The notes under the pieces are model-generated. The model made no database searches. It was not told the origin of the DNA and saw only the letters and a program-made list of their open reading frames with translations. Positions 1 through 10,182 of a stretch of 64,000 nucleotides of DNA are shown here, piece by piece. The DNA is from Fidelibacterota bacterium. Lineage in GTDB: Bacteria > Fidelibacterota > Marinisomatia > Marinisomatales > Marinisomataceae. The first letter of the stretch is position 1; the number at the start of each line of letters is the position of its first letter. The translations under genes and the position numbers were made by a program. The stretch covers positions 1 through 64,000 of the forward strand of contig BOWX01000002.1 of the NCBI GenBank assembly GCA_019650355.1. Direction: 5' to 3'.

Positions 1-655
1 TAAATTTTGCAAGCAAACCGCGAGCTTTTTTAGCATTAAAAGAAATAAATTTAAGATCGCCATCACGATATTCTTTAAATACTGTATTTAATATATCTCC
101 CTCTAAATTTTTTTGATTTATAACATTAAAATATTCATTTGATGAACAATTTATTATGGTTTTGTTCTCATGTTTTTTTATATTTTTATTTAAATTATTA
201 GTCACTTCATTACTCCAAAAATCATATAAATTCTTTCCTTTTGCATTTTCAAACTTTGTGCCCATTTCAAGTCTATATGGTTGAATTAAATCTAAAGGTT
301 TTAACACTCCATATAAACCAGATAGAATTCGTAAATGATCTTGAGCAAATTCTAAATCATTTTGATCAAATGTTTCTGCTTGTAGCCCTGAATAAACACC
401 TCCATCGAAAGCTAAAATAGCTTGTTTTGCATTGTCTTGGTTAAAAGGCAAAGACCAATTATTAAAACGTTCTTTGTTTAAATCTGCCAACGAATCACTG
501 ATTTTCATTAAATCTTTTAAATCTTGTGACGTCAAATTCTTTGCTTGATTAATAAGCTCCTGGGCACTTTCAATAAAATCACATTGCGTAAAAGCTGAAA
601 CAGCATCTTGATGTTTAAAATTTAACTTTTTTGATGGTGATAATAATGTAATCAT
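1..655 (-). CDS. yaaA: YaaA-family (DUF328) peroxide stress protein, 3' end outside window
   Basis: Own translation of minus strand: MITLLSPSKKLNFKHQDAVSAFTQCDFIESAQELINQAKNLT...LAFDGGVYSGLQ...HLRILSGLYGVLKPLDLIQPYRLEMGTKF; runs off the left edge; ATGA overlap with next gene. Confidence 0.85.
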   Translation of the reverse strand, partial: MITLLSPSKKLNFKHQDAVSAFTQCDFIESAQELINQAKNLTSQDLKDLMKISDSLADLNKERFNNWSLPFNQDNAKQAILAFDGGVYSGLQAETFDQNDLEFAQDHLRILSGLYGVLKPLDLIQPYRLEMGTKFENAKGKNLYDFWSNEVTNNLNKNIKKHENKTIINCSSNEYFNVINQKNLEGDILNTVFKEYRDGDLKFISFNAKKARGLLAKF

Positions 656-1092
656 TCTAACTCCTTTAAATTATCTATTATAACATGATGAACTGGAATT
701 GATTTTTGTTCCACAAAGTTAAACATTACAAAGGTATGAATAGTTTGAAAAGATGGTTCATTTTCTCCATCAACAAAAATACCTTGGTGCACATCATAAC
801 TTTTGCTTCCTACTCTAGTAATACGACATCCTATATCAAGTTTAACTGGATGGTGAACTTGCTTGATATAGGTAACATCCATTGAAGCTAATAACCCTGC
901 TGCGGTGCTTTTTAATCCCAGATCATAAGTAGTTTCTCCGTAAATATGATCAATAAAATCTTTATGTTTTGTTTCAAGTAAACTGAGGTAAACCGTGTGA
1001 TTAATGTGACCTAAAGTATCTACATCCCTCCACCTGGTTTGAGCTGATGTAAAAAAGTCATAATCGCCTCTAGTTAAAATCTTTTTTTTCAT
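652..1092 (-). CDS. Hotdog-fold acyl-CoA thioesterase (4HBT family)
   Basis: TRWRDVDTLGHINHTVYLSLLE motif. Confidence 0.8.
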   Translation of the reverse strand: MKKKILTRGDYDFFTSAQTRWRDVDTLGHINHTVYLSLLETKHKDFIDHIYGETTYDLGLKSTAAGLLASMDVTYIKQVHHPVKLDIGCRITRVGSKSYDVHQGIFVDGENEPSFQTIHTFVMFNFVEQKSIPVHHVIIDNLKELE

Positions 1093-1928
1093 ATTAACTT
1101 AATTTTGTATTCATTGCATAAATCCCAAACCTTCTGCCAATCTTCCTTATTGTATGAGGCTCTTGAAGATTTGATTTCTTTACATTTAAAAAAATATTTA
1201 CCAGATACATTTTGTACCTCATTGGAGGTTGACAAATAAATACTACTGGAATCTGCGCCATTATCAACAGTTCTAGCAAACATTTTTGCTCCAAATTTTA
1301 CAATATATTTTATAAAATTTCCTTCATTTCCTGCAATATTTGTATCCACAAAACCAGGATGCAATACATTTACCGATACCTTATCTTGAATTGATGATAG
1401 TTGATAGGTAAACATAATATTCATTAGTTTAGAAACACAATATGAAGTCCAAGCAGAAAAGCTTTTTTCAGAATTGATATTTTCATAATCAACTTCTGCG
1501 CCAATATGCGCATTTGAAGCAACATTCACTATTCTTCCATCATTAGATTCTGAAATAATCTCTAATAACTCTGTTGAAAGAACAAAATAATTCATTTGAT
1601 TGGTAGCAAATGTTTTTTCAAGTCCTTCTGTTGTGATTTGTTTTGTTTTATTTGCTCCCCCAGCATTATTTAACAGTACATCAATTTTACTGTACTTTTG
1701 TTTAATTTTATCTGATAAATCTTTCACATTAGCAACTAAACTAAGATCACATTCAAAAAAGTCTAAATTTTTATTTCCAGTTTCTGAGATAATTGTCTCA
1801 AGAGCTTTTTTACCTTTTTTGGGATTTCTTCCAACGAGGATTAGATTATAGTCTTTTTTAGCAATAGATTTAGCTGCAGCTAAGCCTATTCCGTCTGTTG
1901 CCCCTGTTATGACGATATTTTTGTGCAT
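1089..1928 (-). CDS. Short-chain dehydrogenase/reductase
   Basis: TGATDGIG, NNAG, YCVSK motifs; ATGA overlap with thioesterase gene. Confidence 0.88.
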   Translation of the reverse strand: MHKNIVITGATDGIGLAAAKSIAKKDYNLILVGRNPKKGKKALETIISETGNKNLDFFECDLSLVANVKDLSDKIKQKYSKIDVLLNNAGGANKTKQITTEGLEKTFATNQMNYFVLSTELLEIISESNDGRIVNVASNAHIGAEVDYENINSEKSFSAWTSYCVSKLMNIMFTYQLSSIQDKVSVNVLHPGFVDTNIAGNEGNFIKYIVKFGAKMFARTVDNGADSSSIYLSTSNEVQNVSGKYFFKCKEIKSSRASYNKEDWQKVWDLCNEYKIKLI

Positions 1929-1974
1929 ATAACTCTTATTTGAAGAATTAAATATTACTTATAAATTCTAACCG

Positions 1975-2721
1975 ATGTTACAAAATTTTGAATCATTAGT
2001 TCTTATTTGGCTTGGTTTAGGTTTTATTACCTTTATTACTCTTTTAAAAATTCCAGCTCCTTATGGAAAATTTTCAAAAAAAAATTGGGGCCCAATGATT
2101 CCAAGTCAGGTTGGATGGATTGTTATGGAAATTATCTCTCCGCTTGCTTTACTATATTTCTTTTTAAATGGAAATATAGAAAAGACACCAACAAACATTA
2201 CTTTTATATCATTATGGACGCTTCACTATTTTAATAGAAGTGTTATTTATCCTTTAAGACAGAATAATCCTGCTCAAATGCCACTTCTTATTGCAGTTCT
2301 TGCATTCCTTTTTAATGTGATGAATGGATATATTAATGGTACTTATTTTGGTAGTATTCAGGAATATTCTGCTGAATACATGTCAAATTGGAATTTTATT
2401 GTAGGTGTATTCTTATTTGTCGTTGGTGCATACATCAATATAAAATCAGACAATATTTTATTATCATTACGATCTAAATCAGGTGAATACAAAATTCCTG
2501 AAGGCTTTATGTTTAAATACGTCTCATTTCCAAACTATTTAGGAGAAATTCTTGAATGGATGGCTTTTGCCTTAATGACTTGGTCTCTAGCAGGGCTATC
2601 ATTTATGATTTGGACCATGGCCAATCTTGTTCCAAGGGCAATTAAAGGACATCAATGGTATCATAAAAAGTTTGAGTCTTATCCAAAGGACAGAAAAGCA
2701 ATTTTTCCATTTATTATTTAA
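1975..2721 (+). CDS. SRD5A-like 3-oxo-5-alpha-steroid 4-dehydrogenase family membrane protein
   Basis: C-terminal FPNYLGEILEW...LVPRAIKGHQWYHKKFESYPKDRKAIFPFII signature. Confidence 0.8.
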   Translation: MLQNFESLVLIWLGLGFITFITLLKIPAPYGKFSKKNWGPMIPSQVGWIVMEIISPLALLYFFLNGNIEKTPTNITFISLWTLHYFNRSVIYPLRQNNPAQMPLLIAVLAFLFNVMNGYINGTYFGSIQEYSAEYMSNWNFIVGVFLFVVGAYINIKSDNILLSLRSKSGEYKIPEGFMFKYVSFPNYLGEILEWMAFALMTWSLAGLSFMIWTMANLVPRAIKGHQWYHKKFESYPKDRKAIFPFII

Positions 2722-2725
2722 AATC

Positions 2726-3691
2726 ATGAATTATAATAATTTAATTTTTTTAAGCTTTATTCTTCTTATATCATGTGAAGATAATAATGATGTTGTTTTG
2801 GAAAATTGTTCAACTGATTATACCACTTCAAATATTTTAACTAATATTGATGAGGAAATTTTTAATAATGATGAATCTGTTCAATCTTACAGTATATTTT
2901 CATGGACGGAAGATGATGATTACAGAATATTAAGAGGAAATGGTATTCCGAATCATGAAGTTGGCTCATTTCCAAATAATAATAATCCAAACACTATTTC
3001 TGCTCAAAATATAAATGAAACTTTCACTCTTTGTCCCGAAGTAGTATCAAACGATGGTGTAAATATAAGTGGTCCTGCTCAAATAATAGCGTATGCAATT
3101 AATAGTGTAAAGTTTGATCCTGCTACTGCTGGAAGATGTAATGACAGTGGTGTATGCCGTTTAGCTCAAGGTCAAGGAAATTGGAACATTGAAGCCTTAG
3201 GTCATGATACATTTGACTTTGGTGATGATATGAACCATGCTCATGTTCAGCCTAATGGTCAATATCATTATCATGGTATTCCAGAGCTTTTGGTTGATTT
3301 CTTAGGAGAGAATCAAGGAATGACCTTAGTTGGATGGGCAGCTGATGGATTTCCAGTGTATGCAAAATATGGTTTTTCTAATTCTTTTGACACAAACAGT
3401 GCGGTTGTTGCATTACAATCGAGCTATCAATTAAAATCTGAAGGTGATCCTGGACGTCCAAATATCTTAACAGCTTTGGTTGGCGGACCTGGTCAGGGAA
3501 CCTCAAATCCTAATATTCCAATTCCGATGGGAGCATTTACGCAAGATTATGAATATATTGCAGGATCCGGAGATTTAGATGAATGTAATGGAAGATTTGG
3601 AGTCACCCCTGAATTTCCAAATGGAATTTATTATTATGTTGTTACTGAACAATTTCCATTCGTATCAAGATGCTTGAAGGGAAATTTTTAA
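2726..3691 (+). CDS. YHYH domain-containing lipoprotein/exported protein
   Basis: MNYNNLIFLSFILLISCEDN lipobox; HAHVQPNGQYHYHGIPE motif; start moved to ATG 2726 from track start 2627. Confidence 0.78.
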   Translation: MNYNNLIFLSFILLISCEDNNDVVLENCSTDYTTSNILTNIDEEIFNNDESVQSYSIFSWTEDDDYRILRGNGIPNHEVGSFPNNNNPNTISAQNINETFTLCPEVVSNDGVNISGPAQIIAYAINSVKFDPATAGRCNDSGVCRLAQGQGNWNIEALGHDTFDFGDDMNHAHVQPNGQYHYHGIPELLVDFLGENQGMTLVGWAADGFPVYAKYGFSNSFDTNSAVVALQSSYQLKSEGDPGRPNILTALVGGPGQGTSNPNIPIPMGAFTQDYEYIAGSGDLDECNGRFGVTPEFPNGIYYYVVTEQFPFVSRCLKGNF

Positions 3692-4176
3692 AAATTTTTT
3701 TTCTTTTGTCTTTTTTTGAAAAAATATTCTTGAAGCAAAGCAAGAGATTCACCAGCTAAAAGATTACCTTTTACTACTGCAGGAGTATTTAAACTAACGT
3801 TGCCACAAATTTCAAACTTTGAACCACAAGCTCCATAATCTTCATCATAACAGCCAAAATATAAAAACTCAATTCGACTATTAACTATAGCTCCAGCGCA
3901 CATAGGACAAGGCTCTTTTGTAACATACATGGTGCAATCGTTTAATCTCCAGTCTCCTAAAGTGTTTGAAGCTGCGGTAATGGCAAGCATTTCAGCATGG
4001 GCTGTCGCATCATTAAGTGAATTACATTGATTGTAACCTTGGCCAATAATCTTATTTTTATATACTATAATAGCTCCGATTGGAACTTCGTCCTCAAGCA
4101 TAGCTTTTGTAGCTAACCTTAAGCATTTTCTCATCCAATCTTCATGTGATGTTTGAGTTAGATTGTTTTCAGACAT
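3688..4176 (-). CDS. tadA: tRNA-specific adenosine deaminase TadA
   Basis: HAE and PCPMCAGAI zinc/deaminase motifs; N-term MSENNLTQTSHEDWMRKCLRLA matches TadA start; upstream codons in the ORF track lie inside the tRNA. Confidence 0.92.
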   Translation of the reverse strand: MSENNLTQTSHEDWMRKCLRLATKAMLEDEVPIGAIIVYKNKIIGQGYNQCNSLNDATAHAEMLAITAASNTLGDWRLNDCTMYVTKEPCPMCAGAIVNSRIEFLYFGCYDEDYGACGSKFEICGNVSLNTPAVVKGNLLAGESLALLQEYFFKKRQKKKNF

Positions 4177-4179
4177 TAG

Positions 4180-4253
4180 TACGCCCGGAAGGACTTGAAC
4201 CCACAACCTTCTGGTCCGTAGCCAGACGCTCTATCCAATTGAGCTACGGGCGC
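4180..4253 (-). tRNA. tRNA-Arg (anticodon ACG)
   Basis: Cloverleaf read by eye: acceptor GCGCCCG/CGGGCGU, loop CTACGGA between TCTGG/CCAGA, discriminator A, no encoded CCA. Confidence 0.93.
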
Positions 4254-4277
4254 ATATGTAAAACAGATTAGAACTTA

Positions 4278-5147
4278 TTAATCAAACGCGTGAGCTTCAA
4301 CCTGATAAACTTTTTTATTATTTTGACCAGCTCCATCAAATTGAACAAAAGCAACCAAGTTTAAATCTTCTATGCTCCAAGAAACTCCTGAATCATTCGG
4401 CCAATCATCATCCATAGTCCAATTAAAAACTTTAGTGAATGTTTGACCAGCTCCTAAGCTAATATTATCATGATAGACTTGTTCACCATCTATTGTTCCA
4501 CCACTTAAAAAATCAACAAATGTCTGATCAAAAACAGTTTGACCATTTGGAGCAGTATATGTGCTATTATCATGCGTTACAGCAACATATAGCTTAAAGC
4601 CAGACACTGCGCTTATGTCTGCAGATGAGGTTACCTGAACATTTCCGCTAATATTAAATCCATTTCTAGATCCATTGATATCTATCCTAAAGAAAGTTGG
4701 TTGATTAACAGCTGCTCGAGCATTTGTTCTCCAAGTGGTTGCAGTACCAGCAGAATCAACATTTCCATTTGTATACATATGTGGTACATATCCTACATCA
4801 TAATATGCTTCCCTATTAATTACAGGTTGTGGATTCCAATCATAAAAAGGGTCTCCAGAAGATGGCCACCAAACATGATACCTAAGAAGAATCCATTTAT
4901 CAGCTAAATCTCCAGCATAAACAGCTGACATGGGATCAAGATAACGATTTAAAGTAGTGTTTTGTGGAAGACAAGGTCCGCAAGTAGTTGAAGTAAATAA
5001 TTCCATTAAAATTTTTGAATCATATACAATTGCACTACTTCCATCTTCATTATTATTATCAGTAGTAGCAGTTACATTACTTCCCTCTTGACCACATGAT
5101 AAAAGTATAAAACTAAATAATACTAATATGTTTAATTTTTTTTTCAT
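4278..5147 (-). CDS. Omp28-related outer membrane lipoprotein with CxxC motif
   Basis: Lipobox LLSCG; MELFTSTTCGPCLPQNTTLNRYL. Confidence 0.8.
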   Translation of the reverse strand: MKKKLNILVLFSFILLSCGQEGSNVTATTDNNNEDGSSAIVYDSKILMELFTSTTCGPCLPQNTTLNRYLDPMSAVYAGDLADKWILLRYHVWWPSSGDPFYDWNPQPVINREAYYDVGYVPHMYTNGNVDSAGTATTWRTNARAAVNQPTFFRIDINGSRNGFNISGNVQVTSSADISAVSGFKLYVAVTHDNSTYTAPNGQTVFDQTFVDFLSGGTIDGEQVYHDNISLGAGQTFTKVFNWTMDDDWPNDSGVSWSIEDLNLVAFVQFDGAGQNNKKVYQVEAHAFD

Positions 5148-5165
5148 TTTTACTTCCTTCTAAAG

Positions 5166-6840
5166 TTAATTGAAATTTGATGTGTAGTCAATTCTAAGAC
5201 CATCATCAAATGATTGTATATATCTACATACTCCATTTGTACAATCTAACCCACCTCTTAAAGAACCGTAAAATACTTGCAAGGAATCATCAGAGTCAAA
5301 CTTATATCCAATACTAAAAGAGTCCCATGAATTTGATAAATCAATAATATCACTTCCTTCACCTATTAAAGATTCATCAGCATTTGTTCTTTCATGTGAT
5401 AAACTAAAAGTCCATTTCTGCTTAAAATTTGCTGAAATGGATAAATAATTATTATACTGATACTTTGTATTAAAAATTGAAGAAAATGAAGATTCATTTT
5501 CATTTTTTAATTCAAACCCTTTTTGAGCTCTTTGCATTTCAATCTGCATTTCAATATTCCATATTTCATTTAATGAAATATTTAATAATAAAGGAATAGT
5601 AATTGCCCTATTAACTTCAAATGCTTCTCGAGTATCTGAATTGTTTAAAACGGCAAAAGTATCATAGAAAAAATCAAAGCCTACAGAATAAAAAATATTT
5701 TGACTTTTATCATATCCATTTAATTCAATGAAAATTTCGTCATAAGGGTATGAATCTTTATCATTAGTTGGAAATAATGAATTGCTGGTCCCAAACGTGG
5801 TAGTTAGTGGTTCTCTTTGCCAAACACTGTTTTCATTAAAATGCCAGCCAGTAGTAGAGCTTGACTTGATATAATTAATTACAAGTGTATTGGAATTTTT
5901 AAATGATCTAGCAAGCTCTAATTCTATTCCTACCTCATCATTAAGATTAACCTGCTTTGAATTTCTGCTTAATAATTTAAAATTATGTTGATAATAACCC
6001 GTTGGAGATTGTTGCAAATCAAGCGCTCTTGCATGATTATTAACAATATTACCCTTATTAATAGGGTTTTGGATATCAAACCTATATCTTCTGTAATTTG
6101 TAACGAATGTCCATTTATCTGAAAAATTGATATTAGAAAAATAAAATCCATTACCTCTATCATTTTTTTGAGTATTTATTTCAGATTCTTTGTGTGCAAA
6201 TGAAAAATACATTTCACCTTTATTATAAAATTTTTCAAATCTTAAATTGGTAAGCAAATGTTCATTTGAGTTGTTTTCATTCTCAATAGATAGAAGGGAT
6301 ACTCCGTAATTTAAGTCATTTAAAGATCTTGTATAGTCTAATCCATAAATAGATTGATTTATGAAATAGTTAGGGCTTCTTGGATTATAATTTCCTAAAA
6401 CTGTAGTACTATGACTTGTGGAAGTATCTCCATAAATAAAATTGATTGAATGATTATTTTTGTTCCACAGAAAATTAAAACCTCTGGAACCTGTTCAAAA
6501 TCAAGGTTTTGGTAGTCAGCTTGATTTAAAATTAATCCCCTTCCCCAGGTTTGATAAATATCACCTAATTCAACTGACCAATAATCAGTATAGTATGCAA
6601 GAGAAAATTTTCTTAATCCCTTTTCATCTAAACCAATTTCAGGAGGAGAACTTTGCTCAATAGATAGTAACCCCTCAATCATAAAGTCTGTATTTTGTAA
6701 AATTAATCTTGAATCAAAAAAAATTTCAGAATAATCATATTCATTTCACTTGTTCCATAACGTGCTTCTAGTTCATTAACAAAACTAATTTGTGAAAATA
6801 ACAATGACGAAAAAAATGGAAATAAAATTATTTTATTCAA
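5166..6840 (-). CDS. DUF6029-like outer membrane/beta-barrel protein, interrupted by at least two frameshifts
   Basis: Collinear fragments 6840-6720 (NKIILFPFFSSLLFSQISFVNELEARYGTSEMN), 6682-6395 (WSVELGDIYQTWGRGLILNQ) and 6257-5166, alternating aromatic barrel-like pattern. Confidence 0.6.
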
Positions 6841-7309
6841 CGATTTCCTGCTCAATAATATTTTTAATTTCAATTTCATCACCTACATTGAATCCTCTTT
6901 TTCTGAAAATAATTTGATTATTTTTTGTTATAAGAGTAAGTGGAATGGGTTGGGCATTAAATGATCGAGAAAGCTTTTGATTATAATCCATAATGATATG
7001 GTAATTATTATCTAAGGGATATCTTTTTGTTTTTACAAACCTTTTTACTTTAGCAATTTCACCAGCTTTATCTGTATTTATGAGAATGACTGATAAATTG
7101 TCATAATCTTTAACAAACGTATTAATTTTATCAATTTCTTTAATACAAGGAAGGCACCATGTTGCCCAAAAACTAATTAAAGATATTTCATTTGTTAAGC
7201 TCACTAAATTACTGGACTGATTATTCAATAGTTTTACAGAAAAATTAGGAAGATTATCTTGTGAAAAGAGATTTTGAAAAAGAAGGAAAAATATAATTAT
7301 TTTTTTCAT
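6833..7309 (-). CDS. TlpA-like thioredoxin-fold protein
   Basis: Signal peptide; LISFWATWCLPCIKEID redox motif. Confidence 0.85.
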   Translation of the reverse strand: MKKIIIFFLLFQNLFSQDNLPNFSVKLLNNQSSNLVSLTNEISLISFWATWCLPCIKEIDKINTFVKDYDNLSVILINTDKAGEIAKVKRFVKTKRYPLDNNYHIIMDYNQKLSRSFNAQPIPLTLITKNNQIIFRKRGFNVGDEIEIKNIIEQEIVE

Positions 7310-8718
7310 TGAATAACTGACAAAGCATTTCTCAATCTAATTTGACAAATTTCTTTACCCAGTAATAAAATTAAGTCAAAAATCCCGGGTCCAAATGGAA
7401 TGCCACTAATAGCAACTCTTACTGGCTTCATCACTTGTCCAATTGCAACTTCGTGTTGCTCCATTATATCCTCAAAAATTTTTTCTATTTCTACTCTTGA
7501 CCAGTCTTCAATTGAAGATAAAGCGGATTGAAAATCTTTGATTATTGCAATAGACTTATCATTAAAAGTCTTGTTCAGTAAATCAATATCATATTCTAAT
7601 TTGTCTTTAAAAAATATTTCAGACATTGATGTAATTTCAGTGATTGTTTTAGATCTGTCTTTTATTAATTTTACGACTTCTTTTAAATAATCCCATTCAA
7701 GACCGTCTCCCCATTCAGGATTCAAAGTATATATTTCATTCATTAAATCTCTTACACTCATTTCTGATAAATGTTGTTGTGAGATCCATAATAATTTCTT
7801 TTCATCAAAAACAGCTGATTTCTTTTGAACTTGTTTGAATTGAAAACTATTTATTAATTCGTTTTGGTCAAAAATTTCCTTTTCAGAATCTGGATTCCAA
7901 CCTAAAAGAGATAAATAGTTCAAAATGACCTTAGGAGTGAAACCTTTATCTTTATACTCTTGGACATTTGTTGCAGCATGTCTTTTGCTTAATCTTTTTT
8001 TATCTGAACCTAAAATCATTGGTAAATGAGCAAAAATTGGAGTGTTTAATCCTAATGCCTTATATACTAGTATTTGTTTTGGAGTATTTGCTAAATGATC
8101 ATCTCCTCTAATAACATGTGAAATATTCATATCTGCATCGTCTACTGCTACAACAAAGTTGTATGTTGGAGAACCATCAGAACGAGCGATGATGAAATCA
8201 TCTAAATCTTTATTTTGTACTTTAATTGAACCATAAACCATATCATTAAATTCAGTTTCTCCATCTGGAACTTTTATTCTTACAGTAAATGATTTTCCTT
8301 CATCAATTAATTTTTTTTGTTCTATTGAAGATAAAGTTCTATACGTTTGAGGAACACGAAAAATTACCTTTTTCTTATCTGATTCTTCTCTAAGTTTATC
8401 TAATTCATCTTTTTGAAGAAAACACCTATATGCTGTCCCATTTTCAAGCATTTTGTTCACCATTTCTTGATGTCTATTATTATTGTTAGATTGTAAAATT
8501 ATATCTTCGTCCCAATTTAATCCCAACCACTTTAAAGCATCTGTAATTTGATCAACATATTCTTTTTTGGATCGTTCAAGATCGGTATCTTCAATTCTTA
8601 AAAGAAATTTACCATTATTTTGTCTGGCGAAAAGCCAATTGAAAAGAGCTGTTCTGGCGCCACCGATATGCAAATATCCGGTAGGACTGGGAGCGAATCT
8701 TACACGAGGATTCTTCAT
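7306..8718 (-). CDS. gltX: Glutamyl-tRNA synthetase
   Basis: VRFAPSPTGYLHIGGARTALFNWLFAR and KRLSKRH motifs. Confidence 0.96.
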   Translation of the reverse strand: MKNPRVRFAPSPTGYLHIGGARTALFNWLFARQNNGKFLLRIEDTDLERSKKEYVDQITDALKWLGLNWDEDIILQSNNNNRHQEMVNKMLENGTAYRCFLQKDELDKLREESDKKKVIFRVPQTYRTLSSIEQKKLIDEGKSFTVRIKVPDGETEFNDMVYGSIKVQNKDLDDFIIARSDGSPTYNFVVAVDDADMNISHVIRGDDHLANTPKQILVYKALGLNTPIFAHLPMILGSDKKRLSKRHAATNVQEYKDKGFTPKVILNYLSLLGWNPDSEKEIFDQNELINSFQFKQVQKKSAVFDEKKLLWISQQHLSEMSVRDLMNEIYTLNPEWGDGLEWDYLKEVVKLIKDRSKTITEITSMSEIFFKDKLEYDIDLLNKTFNDKSIAIIKDFQSALSSIEDWSRVEIEKIFEDIMEQHEVAIGQVMKPVRVAISGIPFGPGIFDLILLLGKEICQIRLRNALSVIQ

Positions 8719-8720
8719 TG

Positions 8721-8807
8721 CGGAGGCAAGAGGATTCGAACCTCTGAAGGGCTTACACCCTTGCTGGTTTTCAAGACCAGTGCATTCAACCGCTCTGCCA
8801 TGCCTCC
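8721..8807 (-). tRNA. tRNA-Ser (anticodon TGA)
   Basis: Acceptor GGAGGCA/TGCCTCC, long variable arm, loop CTTGAAA, discriminator G. Confidence 0.93.
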
Positions 8808-8956
8808 AAAATTCAGTGTAATTTATTAATTATAAATGAAAATAAAAGATAATTACTATTTAAAAAATTTTACTTACTTGTCGTTAAAAACTAAATATAT
8901 TAATTTTTGGTTCGCAATTAATTTGTAAAAAAAATTTAAAAGGAAGCATTGGACTT

Positions 8957-9741
8957 ATGAAAAAAATATTAATATTAATTTTGATTTCAAATCTAGCGCA
9001 AGCTCAGCTTATGGATCAATCTGAGAAAGAATTAATTCCTGTAAAAAGGCTTGATAATATTGCAACAAAACAGGAAAATGAAAATTTAATTAATCCAACA
9101 ATTATTCTAAATGCAGGAAAAAGTAAATTTGTTTGGAATGGTGGATTAAAATTTGGTCCTAAAACTCATAATGGAAAATTGAGATTATTAAATGGGAATA
9201 TCAACTTGAATGGACAAAATATTTCAGGTGATGTTGTTATAAATATGCTCTCTCTTAATAATAGTGAACTTATTGGAACTTCAAGTGAAAGACTTGTAGG
9301 TCATTTAAGAAGTGCAGACTTTTTTGATGTTGAAAAATATCCAACTGCCAAATTATCAATCAAAAACAGTAAGGTGATTGAAAAACTTGAGGATGGAAAA
9401 TATAAAATGCTTGTAAATGGAATATGACAGTAAAATCAAAAACAAATCCTATTTCCTTTGAAGCAATAATTGATCTTGATTCAGATATCAAAACAGCTCG
9501 AAGGTATTTTAACATTCAATAGAGATGATTTTGATGTTCAGTATCGTTCTGAAATGCATTTAGATGATCCAAAGTCTTTTTTGGAATAAACTTCAAACTA
9601 CTCGCGATACTGCTAAAGATAAAGTGATTGACGAAGAGATTGAAATTCAATTTAATGTAGTTTCTATGCCTGGGATTCTATCAAGTAAAAGCTTTTTAGC
9701 ATTAACTAAAAAACCTCTCATATTAAATAAGGTAGAATGAT
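8957..9741 (+). CDS. YceI-like family protein with at least two frameshifts
   Basis: KSKFVWNGGLKFGPKTHNGKLRLLNGNI...SSERLVGHLRSADFFDVEKYPTAKLSIKN; other frames continue FNRDDFDVQYRS and TAKDKVIDEEIEIQFNVV to TGA 9739-9741. Confidence 0.72.
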
Positions 9742-9840
9742 ATAGATATTGATATCAAGATAAGAATAATAATTAATCAATTTACAAAATAATAACTTCT
9801 TAATAGCTTCAAAGAATTTTAAATGAGACCTAATTTAAAA

Positions 9841-10181
9841 GCATAGAAAGTCCATAAAATATGAATAAAATAAAGTTGAAAAAAATAGGCCAATTTGAGT
9901 GGATGACCTTCTTTAAAGAGATTAAAACTCTATCCATGCTGTTAGACCAATCACTGCCCAACGTTTTTTAACCATATTGTCATAATCTAGATTCGAAGCA
10001 AGAGAGCTAAACCCAATACCAAATAATGCTGCGGCTACAATTTTAAAGCAACTGTATCTAGTGGATATTCAGGAAAATATAAAGCGATTTGCTCAGCACC
10101 AAAAAATATCGGTATAGCAACTGCATAATCAAAATAAAAATGGAAAACTAGCCACTTTCTAAGCATTGTAGGAACTTTCAT
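9841..10181 (-). CDS. Small membrane protein, frameshifted, 3' end uncertain
   Basis: MKVPTMLRKWLVFHFYFDYAVAIPIFFGAEQIALYFPEYPLDTVALK then +1 frame VAAALFGIGFSSLASNLDYDNMVKKRWAVIGLTAWIEF. Confidence 0.45.
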
Positions 10182-10182
10182 A

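Noticed and set aside
8567-8829. Track ORFs (+) antisense to gltX and tRNA-Ser (EARGFEPLKGLHPCWFSRPVHSTALP)
   Set aside because: Classic spurious antisense tRNA translation
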